DNA from: Bifidobacterium breve | GTDB lineage: Bacteria > Myxococcota_A > UBA796 > SXON01 | Direction of reading: 5' to 3' | Length of the DNA stretch: 59,709 nt | NCBI GenBank assembly: GCA_943328795.2 | Contig: CALQBK020000005.1 | Location: forward strand, 1 to 59,709 | Shown here: positions 44,489 through 53,087 of the stretch, in pieces | Layout of the letters: the number at the start of each line of letters is the position of its first letter | Position numbering within the stretch: position 1 is the stretch's first letter | Notes under the pieces: model-generated | What the model was told of the DNA's origin: nothing | Database searches by the model: none | Seen by the model: only the letters and a program-made list of their open reading frames with translations | Made by a program: the position numbers and the translations under genes

Positions 44489-46093
44489 CTATGTCGTGAT
44501 CACCCGGTCAAAAGACAGCCAGCGGCGCAGCAAGGTGTGCGTCATCTCGCCGTCCTTGGCCATCTTCGCCGCGGTGGTGCCCATCTTGACCCAGTTGGCC
44601 GCGTGCGCGGCTTGGATCAGCGGCCACGGGTGCTTCTTCAAGGTCTCGCTGTTCGCCAGCGGCTTGAGCAGGGCCTGGGGCACAAAGGACTTCGACAGCA
44701 GCTGGATCATCGCGATCCAGTAGGTCTCCTCGACCGGCCGCGGGTACTCGAGGTTCACGCGGTGCTGGTAGAACGTCTTCGTGGCGGTGCCCTCGATGTC
44801 GTACTCGCTGATGAGGCCGCTCTCGAGCAGCTTGTGGTTCAGCTCGCTGCCCGGGAACACGGTCATCGAGAACAAGTACAGGTCAAACGGGTGCGGGAAC
44901 GTCGAGATCATCTCGAACAGCTTGCGCCGGTCGTCGTCGGACGAGACCGGGTCGTCGAAGATCAGCTGGAAGTGCGGCTTCACCCCGAGCTTGTGGTAGA
45001 GCTGCGCGATGTCGCCGATCGTGTTGTTCTTCACGCGGCGGTCGTACAGGTGGCCAGTCACCCGCTCGCTGGACTGCACGCCCATGTAGACGCTGACGAG
45101 GCCCGCGTCCCGCAGCTGGGTCATGCGCTCCTCGTTCACGAGCTTCGGCTCGATGAAGATCTCGAACGGCAAGCCGACCCGCTTCGGGTACTTCTCGGCA
45201 AACTCCGACACCCAGTCGGACTGGAAGTTGAACACCTCGTCATCGAACCGGATGCGCTTGAAGTTCCAGTGGGACTTCGCCTGCAAGATCTCGTCGATCA
45301 TCGAGTCGGGCGAGCGCACGCGGAACCACTTCTGGCCCGGGTAAACGTCCTTCTTGTACGTGGAGTTGTAGCAGTAGCTGCACTTGTAGATGCAGCCGCG
45401 CGACCCCATCATCTGGAACACCGGGTCCCCGTGCATCGGGTCGCCCTTGATGATCCGCGAGCCCCAGATGAAGTACTTGTGGGCGTGCGTGTGGTAGTCG
45501 CGCCAGGACAAGTCGTCCAGGTTGTCGACCAGGCCGCGCAGGTTGTTCTTGCGCGGGCCGGAGCGCGTCTGCGCCCACACGTTCGGCGTCTCGTTGACGA
45601 GGTCGACCCCCGCGTGCTGCACCCGGTTGCACAGGTCCAGGAGCGCGAGCTCGCCTTCGCCCTGCAGCACCAGGTCGGCGCTCTCGATGCACTGCGCGCC
45701 CATCAGCGTCGGGTGCATGCCCCCCCACAGCACCGCGATGTCGAGGGTCTCGTGCAGGTGCTCGGTCAGGATGCGCGCCGCGTTGTAGTACGCGCTCGCC
45801 CGGATCGAGATGCAGACGATGTCGAGCTGCTCGTCGCGCACGACCTTGACCAAGTTCGCGAGCTCCTCGTCCGTCGCCGGGTCGAGGTGGTTCGAGATCC
45901 AGTCCTTGAAGTAGATCTCGACCGCGTGGTGCCCGCCCTCCCGCAGCGTGCCTGCGAGGATGCGGACCGCGTTGTTCTCGACGTCGTACATCGACACGAT
46001 GCCGACGCGCGTGGGCCGACCGTGCGCGTTCCGCGCGAGCGCTTCGATGCGCTCTGCGCTGTACTGCGAGGGCTTGGGGGAGGCGACGACCAT
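44489..46093 (-). CDS. B12-binding domain radical SAM protein
   Basis: The 534-residue protein has a cobalamin-binding-like domain (about residues 28-180; RVGIVSMYDVENNAVRILAG, IVCISIRASAYYNAARIL, LWGGMHPTLMG) and a radical SAM domain with SRGCIYKCSYC. The core continues with FKRIRFDDEVFNF, GLPFEIFIEPKLV, VYMGVQSSERV and LGVKPHFQLIFDDP. The canonical DxHxxG histidine loop for base-off cobalamin is not evident, so B12 use is uncertain. A C-terminal helical domain of about 100 residues follows. The first enzyme of this class (6282-7685) shares the architecture but little sequence. Substrates are unknown; no substrate-defining neighbour is present. Confidence 0.87.
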   Translation of the reverse strand: MVVASPKPSQYSAERIEALARNAHGRPTRVGIVSMYDVENNAVRILAGTLREGGHHAVEIYFKDWISNHLDPATDEELANLVKVVRDEQLDIVCISIRASAYYNAARILTEHLHETLDIAVLWGGMHPTLMGAQCIESADLVLQGEGELALLDLCNRVQHAGVDLVNETPNVWAQTRSGPRKNNLRGLVDNLDDLSWRDYHTHAHKYFIWGSRIIKGDPMHGDPVFQMMGSRGCIYKCSYCYNSTYKKDVYPGQKWFRVRSPDSMIDEILQAKSHWNFKRIRFDDEVFNFQSDWVSEFAEKYPKRVGLPFEIFIEPKLVNEERMTQLRDAGLVSVYMGVQSSERVTGHLYDRRVKNNTIGDIAQLYHKLGVKPHFQLIFDDPVSSDDDRRKLFEMISTFPHPFDLYLFSMTVFPGSELNHKLLESGLISEYDIEGTATKTFYQHRVNLEYPRPVEETYWIAMIQLLSKSFVPQALLKPLANSETLKKHPWPLIQAAHAANWVKMGTTAAKMAKDGEMTHTLLRRWLSFDRVITT

Positions 46094-46158
46094 GCAAACT
46101 CCGGCTCGTGCAGGGTAGCACCGCCGTTCCCGCGGGTGGTGTGAACCCGGGTACGATT

Positions 46159-46173
46159 GGCGGCGTTGCCGCC
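46159..46173. terminator. Hairpin downstream of the large membrane-protein gene
   Basis: GGCGGC-GTT-GCCGCC forms a six-base GC stem with a three-base loop, 27 bp past the stop at 46200 (minus strand). No U tract follows, so it may be a Rho-independent-like or RNA-stabilising hairpin. Confidence 0.3.
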
Positions 46174-46199
46174 GCTGCAGCGCCCGGGCTGGCCCGCCG

Positions 46200-47852
46200 C
46201 TACCAGAGCTTCAGGACGCGGACGCGGTCGTCCTCGGCGAGCACCGGGAACGCGCGCCAGTCGGCCAACGTCGGCCCCTGGGGATCCGCGTCGGCCCGTG
46301 CGTCGAGGTGCAGGACGACGTAGCGGACGCCCACGTCACGGGCGACCTTTACCGCGCTCTCGCGCCCCTGCTTGACCGCAGCCGCCACCTGCAAGCTGCC
46401 GCGGCTGGCGGGGAAGTTGAGGCTCGCGGCGAGCGCGTGGCCGTGCGTCACCTGCTCGTAGAGCGTCGGCAGGGCCCCGATAGCGGGCCACGTCATCACG
46501 ATCCCCGCAGGCTCCTGCGCGAGCGCGACGATCGGCGCGGGCGCGTTGGCGTCCACGTGCCCCGGCAGGCCCCGCGTCGGCGCGAAAAGCGCGGCCTCGA
46601 ACCCAGCGGCCAGCGCGACCCCGGCGGCTGACCACCGGGCGGCGCGCGGGGCGAGCGCGACCAGCACGGCTACGCCTTGTGCCGCGCAGAGCGCGACCCC
46701 GAGCTGCGCGACCCAAGCGAACCGCCAGACGAGCGCGAGCGAGCTGAACGGCGGCAGCCGGTCGACGAGGAAGTACGGCAGCGGGATCGCGCGTTGCCCG
46801 TGGAGGATGACCGCCGAGCCGCCGTGCGTGAGCACCGGGCCGAGGGCGAGCCCCACCCCGAGCGGCAGCAGCGCCCACGCCCAGCGCGCGCCCCTCGCGC
46901 GTAGGCCCAAGACAGCGAGCGCGAGCCCGGTCCAGCCGAGGTAGGGGCAGTGCCAGTAGTCCTCCCCGAACCGACCGATCTTTGGAAAGTCCGGCGAACG
47001 ATAGGGCGCCGGGCGGACGAAGGCGGCCAGGTCGGCGGGGCCGATGGTCCGCCGCAAGCGGGCGAGCTGCGCGGGGCTCTTGAGACCGACGACGTTGTCG
47101 CGCGCGGTGGTCACCTCGCGCGCCTCCCACGCGACCGGCGCGGTGAGCAGCGCGCCGACCAGCAACGCGAGCGCGAAGCGAGCGCGGGTGCCCGGGTCGA
47201 GCCCCTTCCGCAGCCCGAGCACCGCCCAGAGCGCGAACGCCCCGACGCCCCCGTACCAGTGCGCCCACGCGCTCACGGCGAGCAAGAGCCCCGCGGCTGC
47301 TGTCCACCCAAGGCCCGGTCGCGGCCCCCCTGGGACCACCCGCAGCGCGAGCCAGGCGACCGCCAGCGCCCAGGTGTCCCCCAGGGCCTCGGTGGCGCCG
47401 TTGTGCACCGCCGAGAGCCCAACCGGCGCGAGCGCGAGGATCACCCCGGTCGCGACGCCCACCGCGGCGCTCCCCCCGGCGTACCGCGCCCCGAGCTTCG
47501 CCCCGAGCCAGCCGCGCAGGGTGACGTGCCCGACCACGAGCGCGCTCCACGCCGCCGCGGGCCCTGCCAGCAACGTGATCGGCGCGACCAGGACGCCGCT
47601 GACCATGTCCGCGGGCCACAGGCTGCCGCCCGGGTCGAGCAAGCCCTCGGTGTGCAGCGGCAGCTCGCCGGCGGAGAGCTTGGTGGCGACGAACCAGAGG
47701 CTCCACAGCCCTTCCCACAGGTCAGTGTGCGCCGAGCCGGGCGTCGCGGCGACCGGGTGCAGCGCCGTCGGCCACGTCCAGGCCACCGCCAGCGCGAGCC
47801 ACGGCAGCGGGCTCCCCAGGACGCGCGCCCAGCGCCCCTCGGACCCGCTCAT
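46200..47852 (-). CDS. Multi-spanning membrane protein, GT-C glycosyltransferase-like
   Basis: The 550-residue protein has about twelve hydrophobic segments. An acidic first external loop (GSAHTDLWEGLWSLWF, about residues 37-52) lies between the first two segments, where GT-C glycosyltransferases keep their catalytic acid. SAWAHWYGGVGAF is a second conserved-looking loop. The C-terminal 90 residues form a soluble domain (VMTWPAIGALPTLYEQ, VRYVVLHLDARAD) as in YfhO-like proteins. I infer a lipid-linked sugar transferase or oligosaccharide-related role, without firm family assignment. The ATG at 47852 overlaps the stop of the TetR gene as ATGA, so its expression follows that regulator. Confidence 0.75.
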   Translation of the reverse strand: MSGSEGRWARVLGSPLPWLALAVAWTWPTALHPVAATPGSAHTDLWEGLWSLWFVATKLSAGELPLHTEGLLDPGGSLWPADMVSGVLVAPITLLAGPAAAWSALVVGHVTLRGWLGAKLGARYAGGSAAVGVATGVILALAPVGLSAVHNGATEALGDTWALAVAWLALRVVPGGPRPGLGWTAAAGLLLAVSAWAHWYGGVGAFALWAVLGLRKGLDPGTRARFALALLVGALLTAPVAWEAREVTTARDNVVGLKSPAQLARLRRTIGPADLAAFVRPAPYRSPDFPKIGRFGEDYWHCPYLGWTGLALAVLGLRARGARWAWALLPLGVGLALGPVLTHGGSAVILHGQRAIPLPYFLVDRLPPFSSLALVWRFAWVAQLGVALCAAQGVAVLVALAPRAARWSAAGVALAAGFEAALFAPTRGLPGHVDANAPAPIVALAQEPAGIVMTWPAIGALPTLYEQVTHGHALAASLNFPASRGSLQVAAAVKQGRESAVKVARDVGVRYVVLHLDARADADPQGPTLADWRAFPVLAEDDRVRVLKLW

Positions 47853-48463
47853 TCCCGCGGCGCCAGCCCGTGACGGAAGAGCTCGATCACCTCGGCCTGC
47901 ACCTGCGCAGGGTCCGCGGCCGTCGTGCGGTCGAGCAGGAACGCGTAGACCAGCGCGTCGATGCCGCCGACGATCGCGATCGCCGCCGTGCGGGTGTCGT
48001 GCGCGCGCAGCACGCCCCGGGCGACGGCGTCCTCGAGGATGCTGACCGTGAGCGAGTGGACCTGGCGCACGCGGGTGCGGACGCCCTCGCCGCCCGCCCC
48101 GACCGCCCGCGCCTCGGCGAAGTACAGCCGCAGGGCACCGTCCTGCTCGATCATCAGCGCGGCCAGCTCGAACGCCAACATCGCGTACACGGGGAAGGTG
48201 CTCGGCGTGTCCGGGCAAGCCGCCAGCGCGTCACGGGCGCGGGCAACGGAGCCCAGCAGCGGCGCGAACAGCCGGTCGATCAGCGTGGTGAACAGCGCGT
48301 CCTTGTCCCGGAAGTACAGGTAAAAGGTCCCCCGGGCCACGTCGGCGGCCTCGGCGATGCGCTCGACGCTCGCCCCGGTGAAGCCGTCCTCCAGGAACGC
48401 GGCGAGCCCCGCCGCCTCCAAGCGACGCTGCTTGTCCTCCTTGTTGCGCTCGCGACGGCCCAT
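47849..48463 (-). CDS. TetR/AcrR family transcriptional regulator
   Basis: The 204-residue protein starts with a standard TetR DNA-binding domain (RRLEAAGLAAFLEDGFTGAS, VERIAEAADVARGTFYLYFRDKD, about residues 12-60). The C-terminal helices form the ligand-binding domain (FELAALMIEQDGALRLYFAEA). It is divergent from the His-box membrane oxygenase gene and coupled downstream to the large membrane protein. Palindromic elements in the shared 137-bp promoter region are likely its operators. Regulators of this class next to acyl desaturases or hydroxylases usually sense acyl-CoA or fatty acids, so lipid-responsive control is a reasonable inference. Confidence 0.93.
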   Translation of the reverse strand: MGRRERNKEDKQRRLEAAGLAAFLEDGFTGASVERIAEAADVARGTFYLYFRDKDALFTTLIDRLFAPLLGSVARARDALAACPDTPSTFPVYAMLAFELAALMIEQDGALRLYFAEARAVGAGGEGVRTRVRQVHSLTVSILEDAVARGVLRAHDTRTAAIAIVGGIDALVYAFLLDRTTAADPAQVQAEVIELFRHGLAPRE

Positions 48464-48471
48464 GGGGGCGC

Positions 48472-48559
48472 TTAATCCGAAACCGGCCGCGGATGCCGGG
48501 GCTGGCCCCCCCGCCCCATCGTCAATTTCCCCCTTGCGGATTAATGACGGTTATGTCAT
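48472..48559. promoter_or_regulatory. Divergent promoter with two inverted repeats
   Basis: TTAATCCG (48472-48479) and its complement CGGATTAA (48537-48544) face each other across 57 bp. Next to the second arm, ATGAC-GGTTAT-GTCAT (48544-48559) is a perfect 5-bp-arm palindrome. TTGCGG (48534-48539) and CATATT (48557-48562), 17 bases apart, are a plausible -35/-10 pair for the rightward gene, with the second palindrome in the spacer. The AT content is high for this genome. Confidence 0.5.
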
Positions 48560-48600
48560 ATTTGCCGGGCGCGGCGAACCCGCGGCGCACGGAGCGAGCG

Positions 48601-49146
48601 ATGATCGGCATTCCCATTGGGCTCATGGTCTCGAACCTCACCGAGTGGTGGGTGCACAAGCACGTCCTCCACGACGCGAAGCCGGACGGGTTCTGGAACT
48701 TCCACTTGTACGAGCACCACGCGAACGTGCTGCGCAACGAGGGCCGCGACCCGGCGTACGAGAAGCCCTGGTGGTCCTCGTCGCCGCGCCGACGCGAGGT
48801 GTACGGCCTCGTGGTGATGACCTTGCCGTTCGTCGCGCTCGCCCCGGTCGCGCCGTTCTTGGCCGGCACCGTGGTGTACTGCAGCGTCGACTACTACCGG
48901 AAGCACAAGCGCTCGCACCTGGACACCGCCTGGGCCCGCGAGCAGCTCCCGTGGCACTGGGACCACCACATGGGGCCCGACCAGCACGCGAACTGGTGCG
49001 TGACTCGGCCCTGGGCGGACCGGCTGCGCGGGACGCGACGGAAGTACCTTGGGACCGAGGACGAGGCGCGTATGCTCGCCCGCAAGGAGCGGCTCAAGGC
49101 CGCGGGACTCCGCGTCGCCCCCCCGCCCCGGCCAACCGCCGCCTGA
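48601..49146 (+). CDS. Fatty acid hydroxylase/sterol desaturase-like membrane oxygenase
   Basis: The 181-residue protein carries the histidine clusters of the di-iron fatty acid hydroxylase superfamily: EWWVHKHVLHD (HxxxH), HLYEHHANV (HxxHH type) and WHWDHHMGPDQHANW. Hydrophobic segments flank them (IGIPIGLMVSNL, VYGLVVMTLPFVALAPVAPF). It would oxidise a membrane lipid. ATG 48601 has GGAG six bases upstream. In-frame ATGs at 48544 and 48553 would overlap the palindromic operator and add about 19 residues; I prefer 48601. It is shorter than typical hydroxylases (about 200-300 residues). Divergent from the TetR gene, which probably controls it. A small membrane gene follows 49 bp later. Confidence 0.8.
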   Translation: MIGIPIGLMVSNLTEWWVHKHVLHDAKPDGFWNFHLYEHHANVLRNEGRDPAYEKPWWSSSPRRREVYGLVVMTLPFVALAPVAPFLAGTVVYCSVDYYRKHKRSHLDTAWAREQLPWHWDHHMGPDQHANWCVTRPWADRLRGTRRKYLGTEDEARMLARKERLKAAGLRVAPPPRPTAA

Positions 49147-49195
49147 CCGCCGCGCGGCGGGCCCGGTCCGCCGCACGGTCGCGGCGAGGTCTCCA

Positions 49196-49384
49196 ATGAC
49201 TCAGAAGGTCAAGATCCACGACGGCATCATCGGCGCGCTCATCCTCGGCACTTCCCTCGGGGGCGTGTTCGTCGACACGCGGATCATGTGGCTCGCGGCC
49301 GTCACGGCCGCCATCATGATCTCGAGCGCGTTCACCGGCTTCTGCCCGGTGCACTACACGATCGGGAAGCTCATCAAGGACTGA
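49196..49384 (+). CDS. DUF2892-like small inner-membrane protein
   Basis: The 62-residue protein has two hydrophobic helices (IIGALILGTSLGGVFVD and LAAVTAAIMISSAFTGF) and the ending FCPVHYTIGKLIKD. The family's typical end is a Cys-Pro motif followed by xxxLG, as in the membrane domain of YgaP. Function of stand-alone members is unknown; in YgaP the domain accompanies rhodanese. ATG 49196 has GAGG six bases upstream. The 3' end overlaps that of the convergent molybdenum hydroxylase gene by 11 bases. Confidence 0.8.
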   Translation: MTQKVKIHDGIIGALILGTSLGGVFVDTRIMWLAAVTAAIMISSAFTGFCPVHYTIGKLIKD

Positions 49385-51548
49385 GCACCCGCTCCGGCGT
49401 CATCGGCAAGCGGTCCAAGATCCGCCCCGTGGCGAACTCGATGGCCTGCGCCACGGCGGCCGCCGGGGCGTCCATCGGGATCTCCCCGATGCCCTTCGCG
49501 CCGAACGGGCCCCCAGCGTACGGGATCTCCACCAGCCGCGTCACCATCTCCGGCGCGTCCGTAGACGTAGGGATGATGTAGTTGGTGAGCCGGTCGTTGC
49601 GCATGCACCCGCGGCTGTCGAGCACCACCTCCTCGGCGGTCGCCCAGCCGAGCGCCTGGAGCGCGCCCCCCTCGATCTGCCCGGTCGCGAGCACCGGGTT
49701 CAGCGCCTTCCCGACGTCCGTGGCGGTCACGAGCCGGTGGTAGCGCACCTCGCCGGTGTCCAGGTCCACGTCGAGGTCGACGATCGCGCACATCCAGCCG
49801 TAAGTCGGGTACGCGTCGCCCTGGTAGGTCTCCGGGTTCCACGGGTGCGTCCCATCGTCGGTGTACTGGTGCGACACGCGCACGGGCTCCGCCAAGCCGT
49901 CCAGCGCCGCCGCCAGGGCGTCCCCCGTCGCGCCGAGCTCCAGCGCGAGCTTCTTGGCCGCCACCTGGGTCACCCCGCCGACGATCATCGCGGTGCGCGA
50001 CGCGACGGTCGGCCCGCTGTCGGGCACGATCGCGGTGTCGTGCGGGGCCATGCGGATCCGGTCGAGCGAGAGCCCGAGCTCCTCCGCCACGATCTGCGGG
50101 AAGATGGTGTCCGTGCCTTGGCCGATATCGGTGCTGCCGGTGAGCACCGTGATCTTGCCCTTCCACGCCTCCAGCGTGACCGTGCCGCGGATCGCCGCCT
50201 CGCCGTTGCCGGTGAAGCCGCAGCCGTGGAACACGAGCGCGAGCCCACGCCCTGCCTTCGTGCGGGCCCCGCGGGCCCCGGGGGTCGGCGGCGGCGGCGT
50301 GACAGGGGCGGCAGCGGCAGCCAACGCGGCGTCGAGCACCGCGGCGGCGCCTGTGTCCACGAGCGCCTGCCCCGTGGCGGTGACGTCGCCGTCTCGGAAC
50401 ATGTTCCGTTGCCGGAGCGCGAGCGGGTCGATGCCCAGCTCGCGGGCGATGCGGTCCATGTGCCGCTCGACGGCGAACTGCGCTTGCGGCGCGCCAAACC
50501 CGCGGAACGCGCCGTTCGGCGGCGTGTGCGTCGCGACGACGCGGCCCGTCATGTGGACGCGGTCAGCCCGGTAGGGGCCGGTCAGGTGCAGGATGCCGCG
50601 CGAGAGCACCACGGGGGAGAGCGTGTTGTACGCGCCGCCGTCGAACAGGATGTCCGCGCGCCAGTCCAACAGGAAGCCCTCGGCGTCCACGGTCGACTTG
50701 ATGCGGATGCGCGCAGGGTGCCGCTTCGTCGTCGCGCGCAGGTCCTCGTCGCGCCGGTAGATGAGCTTGATGGGCCGGCCGGTCTTCAACGCCAGCAGCG
50801 CGGCGTGCGCCGCCACCATGCTCGGGTACTCCTCCTTGCCGCCGAACCCGCCGCCCGTCGCTGCCTGGATCACGTGGTAGTCGTGGTGCCCGAGGACGCG
50901 CTTGAGCGCCTTGTCGATGTAGTACGGGCACTGCATCGAGCCGACCAGCGTGAGCTGCCGCCCGGCGACCGGCCCGTCTGGGTCCCCCGGGATCGCGAGG
51001 ATGCCCTGCGGCTCGATGTAGAGCTGCTCCTGGAGCCCGAGCGTGTACACCCCCTCGTGCACGTGCCGCGCGCTCGTCTGCCGAACGGGGCCGTCGCGCG
51101 AGATGGTGATGCGCTTGAACACGTTGTCGGAGCCGTAGATCGGCTGGTCGTGGCCCTCGGCGACCTCGGGATCGAGGTTGAAGGGCAGGTCCTCGTAGCT
51201 GACCCGCACGGCCTTGGCAGCGGCCAACGCACGGTCGCGCGTCGGGGCGGCGACGAGCGCGATCGGCTCGGTCACGTGGCGCGTCAGGCCGTCACACAGC
51301 ACGGGCTGGTCGTCCGTGATCAGGGCCAGGATGTTCTCGCCGGGGATGTCGGCTGCGGTCACGATCACCACGTCGGTCCAGTCGAACGCGGGGTCGCGCG
51401 CGATGCCGAGGATCCGCGCGTGGGCGCGCTCCGAGCGCACCGTGGCGCCGTACCAGGTGCCCTCGGGGCGGATGTCGTCGGCGTAGAGCGCGGCGCCGGT
51501 GACCTTGGAGGGCCCGTCTGCGCGGGGGATGGAGAGTCCGATAGGCAT
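49374..51548 (-). CDS. Xanthine dehydrogenase-family molybdopterin-binding subunit
   Basis: The 724-residue protein is the large subunit of a molybdenum hydroxylase (xanthine dehydrogenase/aldehyde oxidase family), which oxidises purines, aldehydes or aromatic heterocycles. The Ald_Xan N-terminal domain (SKVTGAALYADDI, VTEPIALVAA) is followed by the cofactor-binding domain: GGGFGGKEEYPSM, PNGAFRGFGAPQ, GSTDIGQGTDT and GAKGIGEIP, whose glutamate is the catalytic base. All are present, so the subunit should be competent. The [2Fe-2S] and FAD subunits expected in such enzymes are not adjacent and not in the window, and no maturation factor is near. ATG 51548 gives the start of similarity; the frame before it is not protein-like. 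Confidence 0.92.
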   Translation of the reverse strand: MPIGLSIPRADGPSKVTGAALYADDIRPEGTWYGATVRSERAHARILGIARDPAFDWTDVVIVTAADIPGENILALITDDQPVLCDGLTRHVTEPIALVAAPTRDRALAAAKAVRVSYEDLPFNLDPEVAEGHDQPIYGSDNVFKRITISRDGPVRQTSARHVHEGVYTLGLQEQLYIEPQGILAIPGDPDGPVAGRQLTLVGSMQCPYYIDKALKRVLGHHDYHVIQAATGGGFGGKEEYPSMVAAHAALLALKTGRPIKLIYRRDEDLRATTKRHPARIRIKSTVDAEGFLLDWRADILFDGGAYNTLSPVVLSRGILHLTGPYRADRVHMTGRVVATHTPPNGAFRGFGAPQAQFAVERHMDRIARELGIDPLALRQRNMFRDGDVTATGQALVDTGAAAVLDAALAAAAAPVTPPPPTPGARGARTKAGRGLALVFHGCGFTGNGEAAIRGTVTLEAWKGKITVLTGSTDIGQGTDTIFPQIVAEELGLSLDRIRMAPHDTAIVPDSGPTVASRTAMIVGGVTQVAAKKLALELGATGDALAAALDGLAEPVRVSHQYTDDGTHPWNPETYQGDAYPTYGWMCAIVDLDVDLDTGEVRYHRLVTATDVGKALNPVLATGQIEGGALQALGWATAEEVVLDSRGCMRNDRLTNYIIPTSTDAPEMVTRLVEIPYAGGPFGAKGIGEIPMDAPAAAVAQAIEFATGRILDRLPMTPERVLSP

Positions 51549-51643
51549 CGGCCGAAGGTAATGCGGGGCCAGAAGCCGGGCCGGCGAACCTGGCCAGCCG
51601 GCCCCCCGCCGCCACGTTACCTCGGGCGTTCCTGGAGCCCTCG

Positions 51644-53062
51644 ATGACCCTGCTCGCTCTCCTCCTCGCATGCACCGGCAAAGACCACTCGGGCAACCCG
51701 GGCGACAGCGGCGACAGCAGCGCCGACACCGACGCGGACACGGACACCGACACGGACGCCGACGCCGACTGCGTAGGCACCGGGTTCTCCGGCACGTTCG
51801 ACAACTGGGAGCTGCCGAGCGGCTACGCCGACGGCACGTTCGACTCGCTGACCGACACCGAGAGCGCCGACGCCGTGAACTGGGCAGTGTTCGACGTCGC
51901 CGCGGGCGGACCGGACATCGTGGTCTCGTCCAGCACGGCGGACGCCGACGTCGGGACCACCAAGTGGCTGCTGCACAGCAACACCGGCTCGCGGTTCCGG
52001 GACGGCCCGCTGGACTGGACGCTCCCGAGCGATTTTGAGCCAGGCACCTTCTCGACCTTCACGGACGAGAGCACGACCGACAAGGTGGTGTGGGCGCTCT
52101 ACGACATCGACGGCGACAGCGCGCTCGACATCGTGGTCACGGACACCGACGCCGGCACGGGCGGCATCGGCACCACCCGCTGGCTCGTATACGCGAACAC
52201 CGGGAGCGGGTTCTCGAGCACCGGCACCAACTGGAGCTTGCCCACCGGGTTCACGGACGGCGCGCTCGACACCATCTCCGACACCGACACCGCGGACGGC
52301 GCCAACTGGGCGCTCTTCGACATCGGCGGGGACGGGAAGCCCGACCTCGTCGTGTCGGACACCGACCTCGACACCGGCGCGATCGGGTCCACCAAGTGGC
52401 TCGTCTACCGCAACAACGGCGCGGGGTTCGACGAAGCGACCGACTTCAACCTCCCGGCCGACTTCCAGCCCGACACGTTCCTGCGGTTCTACGACGCGAG
52501 CGCGACCGACACCGTGGTGTGGGGGCTCAAGGACTTCTCCGCAGACGGGAAGCCGGACATCGTGGTCGCTGACACCGACACGGGCAACGGCGGCATCGGC
52601 ACGAGCCGCTGGCTCATCTACAAGAACACGGGCACAGCGTTCTCGACCAACACCAACTGGACGCTGCCGGAGGGCTTCAACGACGGCGCGCTCGACACCC
52701 TCGGCGACGGCGCGACCGACGACGGCGTGAGCTGGAGCCTCACCGACTTGAACGGGGACCTCTACCCGGACCTCGTCGTGACCGACAGCTCGGCGGAGAC
52801 GTCCACGGGCAGCACCCAGTGGCTCGTCTACCCGGGCGCGGACGGGGGCTTCGCGGCCACGTCGTCGGACTGGTCGCTGCCGTCGGGCCTCGGGCCGAGC
52901 CTGTTCACCGAGCTGTACGACGCCGCGCCGACCGACAGCGTCTCGTTCGGCCTCTCCAACCTCGGCCAGGACAACGTGGCCGACCTGGTGGTGGTCAAGA
53001 ACGGCTCGAACGCAGAGGTTGGCAAGACCACGTGGCAGATCGCCAACGCCGAGTGCCAGTAA
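51644..53062 (+). CDS. Repeat lipoprotein with Asp/Thr linker and FG-GAP-like units
   Basis: The signal MTLLALLLAC (C10) is followed by an Asp-rich linker (residues about 24-43). The body has six repeats of about 70 residues, each opening with a W-x-LP block (NWELPSGYADGTFD, DWTLPSDFEPGTF, NWSLPTGFTDGALD and so on), then a calcium-type loop (DIDGDSALDIVV, DIGGDGKPDLVV) and WLVYxNTGxGF. The pattern suits a beta-propeller with one FG-GAP/VCBS-like blade per repeat. Such proteins are often surface adhesins or binding scaffolds. Divergent from the molybdenum hydroxylase (95 bp) and convergent with mlaF. The repeat unit is similar in design but not in sequence to the giant protein at 33447. Confidence 0.82.
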   Translation: MTLLALLLACTGKDHSGNPGDSGDSSADTDADTDTDTDADADCVGTGFSGTFDNWELPSGYADGTFDSLTDTESADAVNWAVFDVAAGGPDIVVSSSTADADVGTTKWLLHSNTGSRFRDGPLDWTLPSDFEPGTFSTFTDESTTDKVVWALYDIDGDSALDIVVTDTDAGTGGIGTTRWLVYANTGSGFSSTGTNWSLPTGFTDGALDTISDTDTADGANWALFDIGGDGKPDLVVSDTDLDTGAIGSTKWLVYRNNGAGFDEATDFNLPADFQPDTFLRFYDASATDTVVWGLKDFSADGKPDIVVADTDTGNGGIGTSRWLIYKNTGTAFSTNTNWTLPEGFNDGALDTLGDGATDDGVSWSLTDLNGDLYPDLVVTDSSAETSTGSTQWLVYPGADGGFAATSSDWSLPSGLGPSLFTELYDAAPTDSVSFGLSNLGQDNVADLVVVKNGSNAEVGKTTWQIANAECQ

Positions 53063-53087
53063 GGTCCCGCCGAGAAAGCCCTACCGG

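Noticed and set aside
44212..44499. Small ORFs across the 51-bp array on both strands
   Set aside because: The frames are open only because the unit length is a multiple of three; no start site or family resemblance supports translation.
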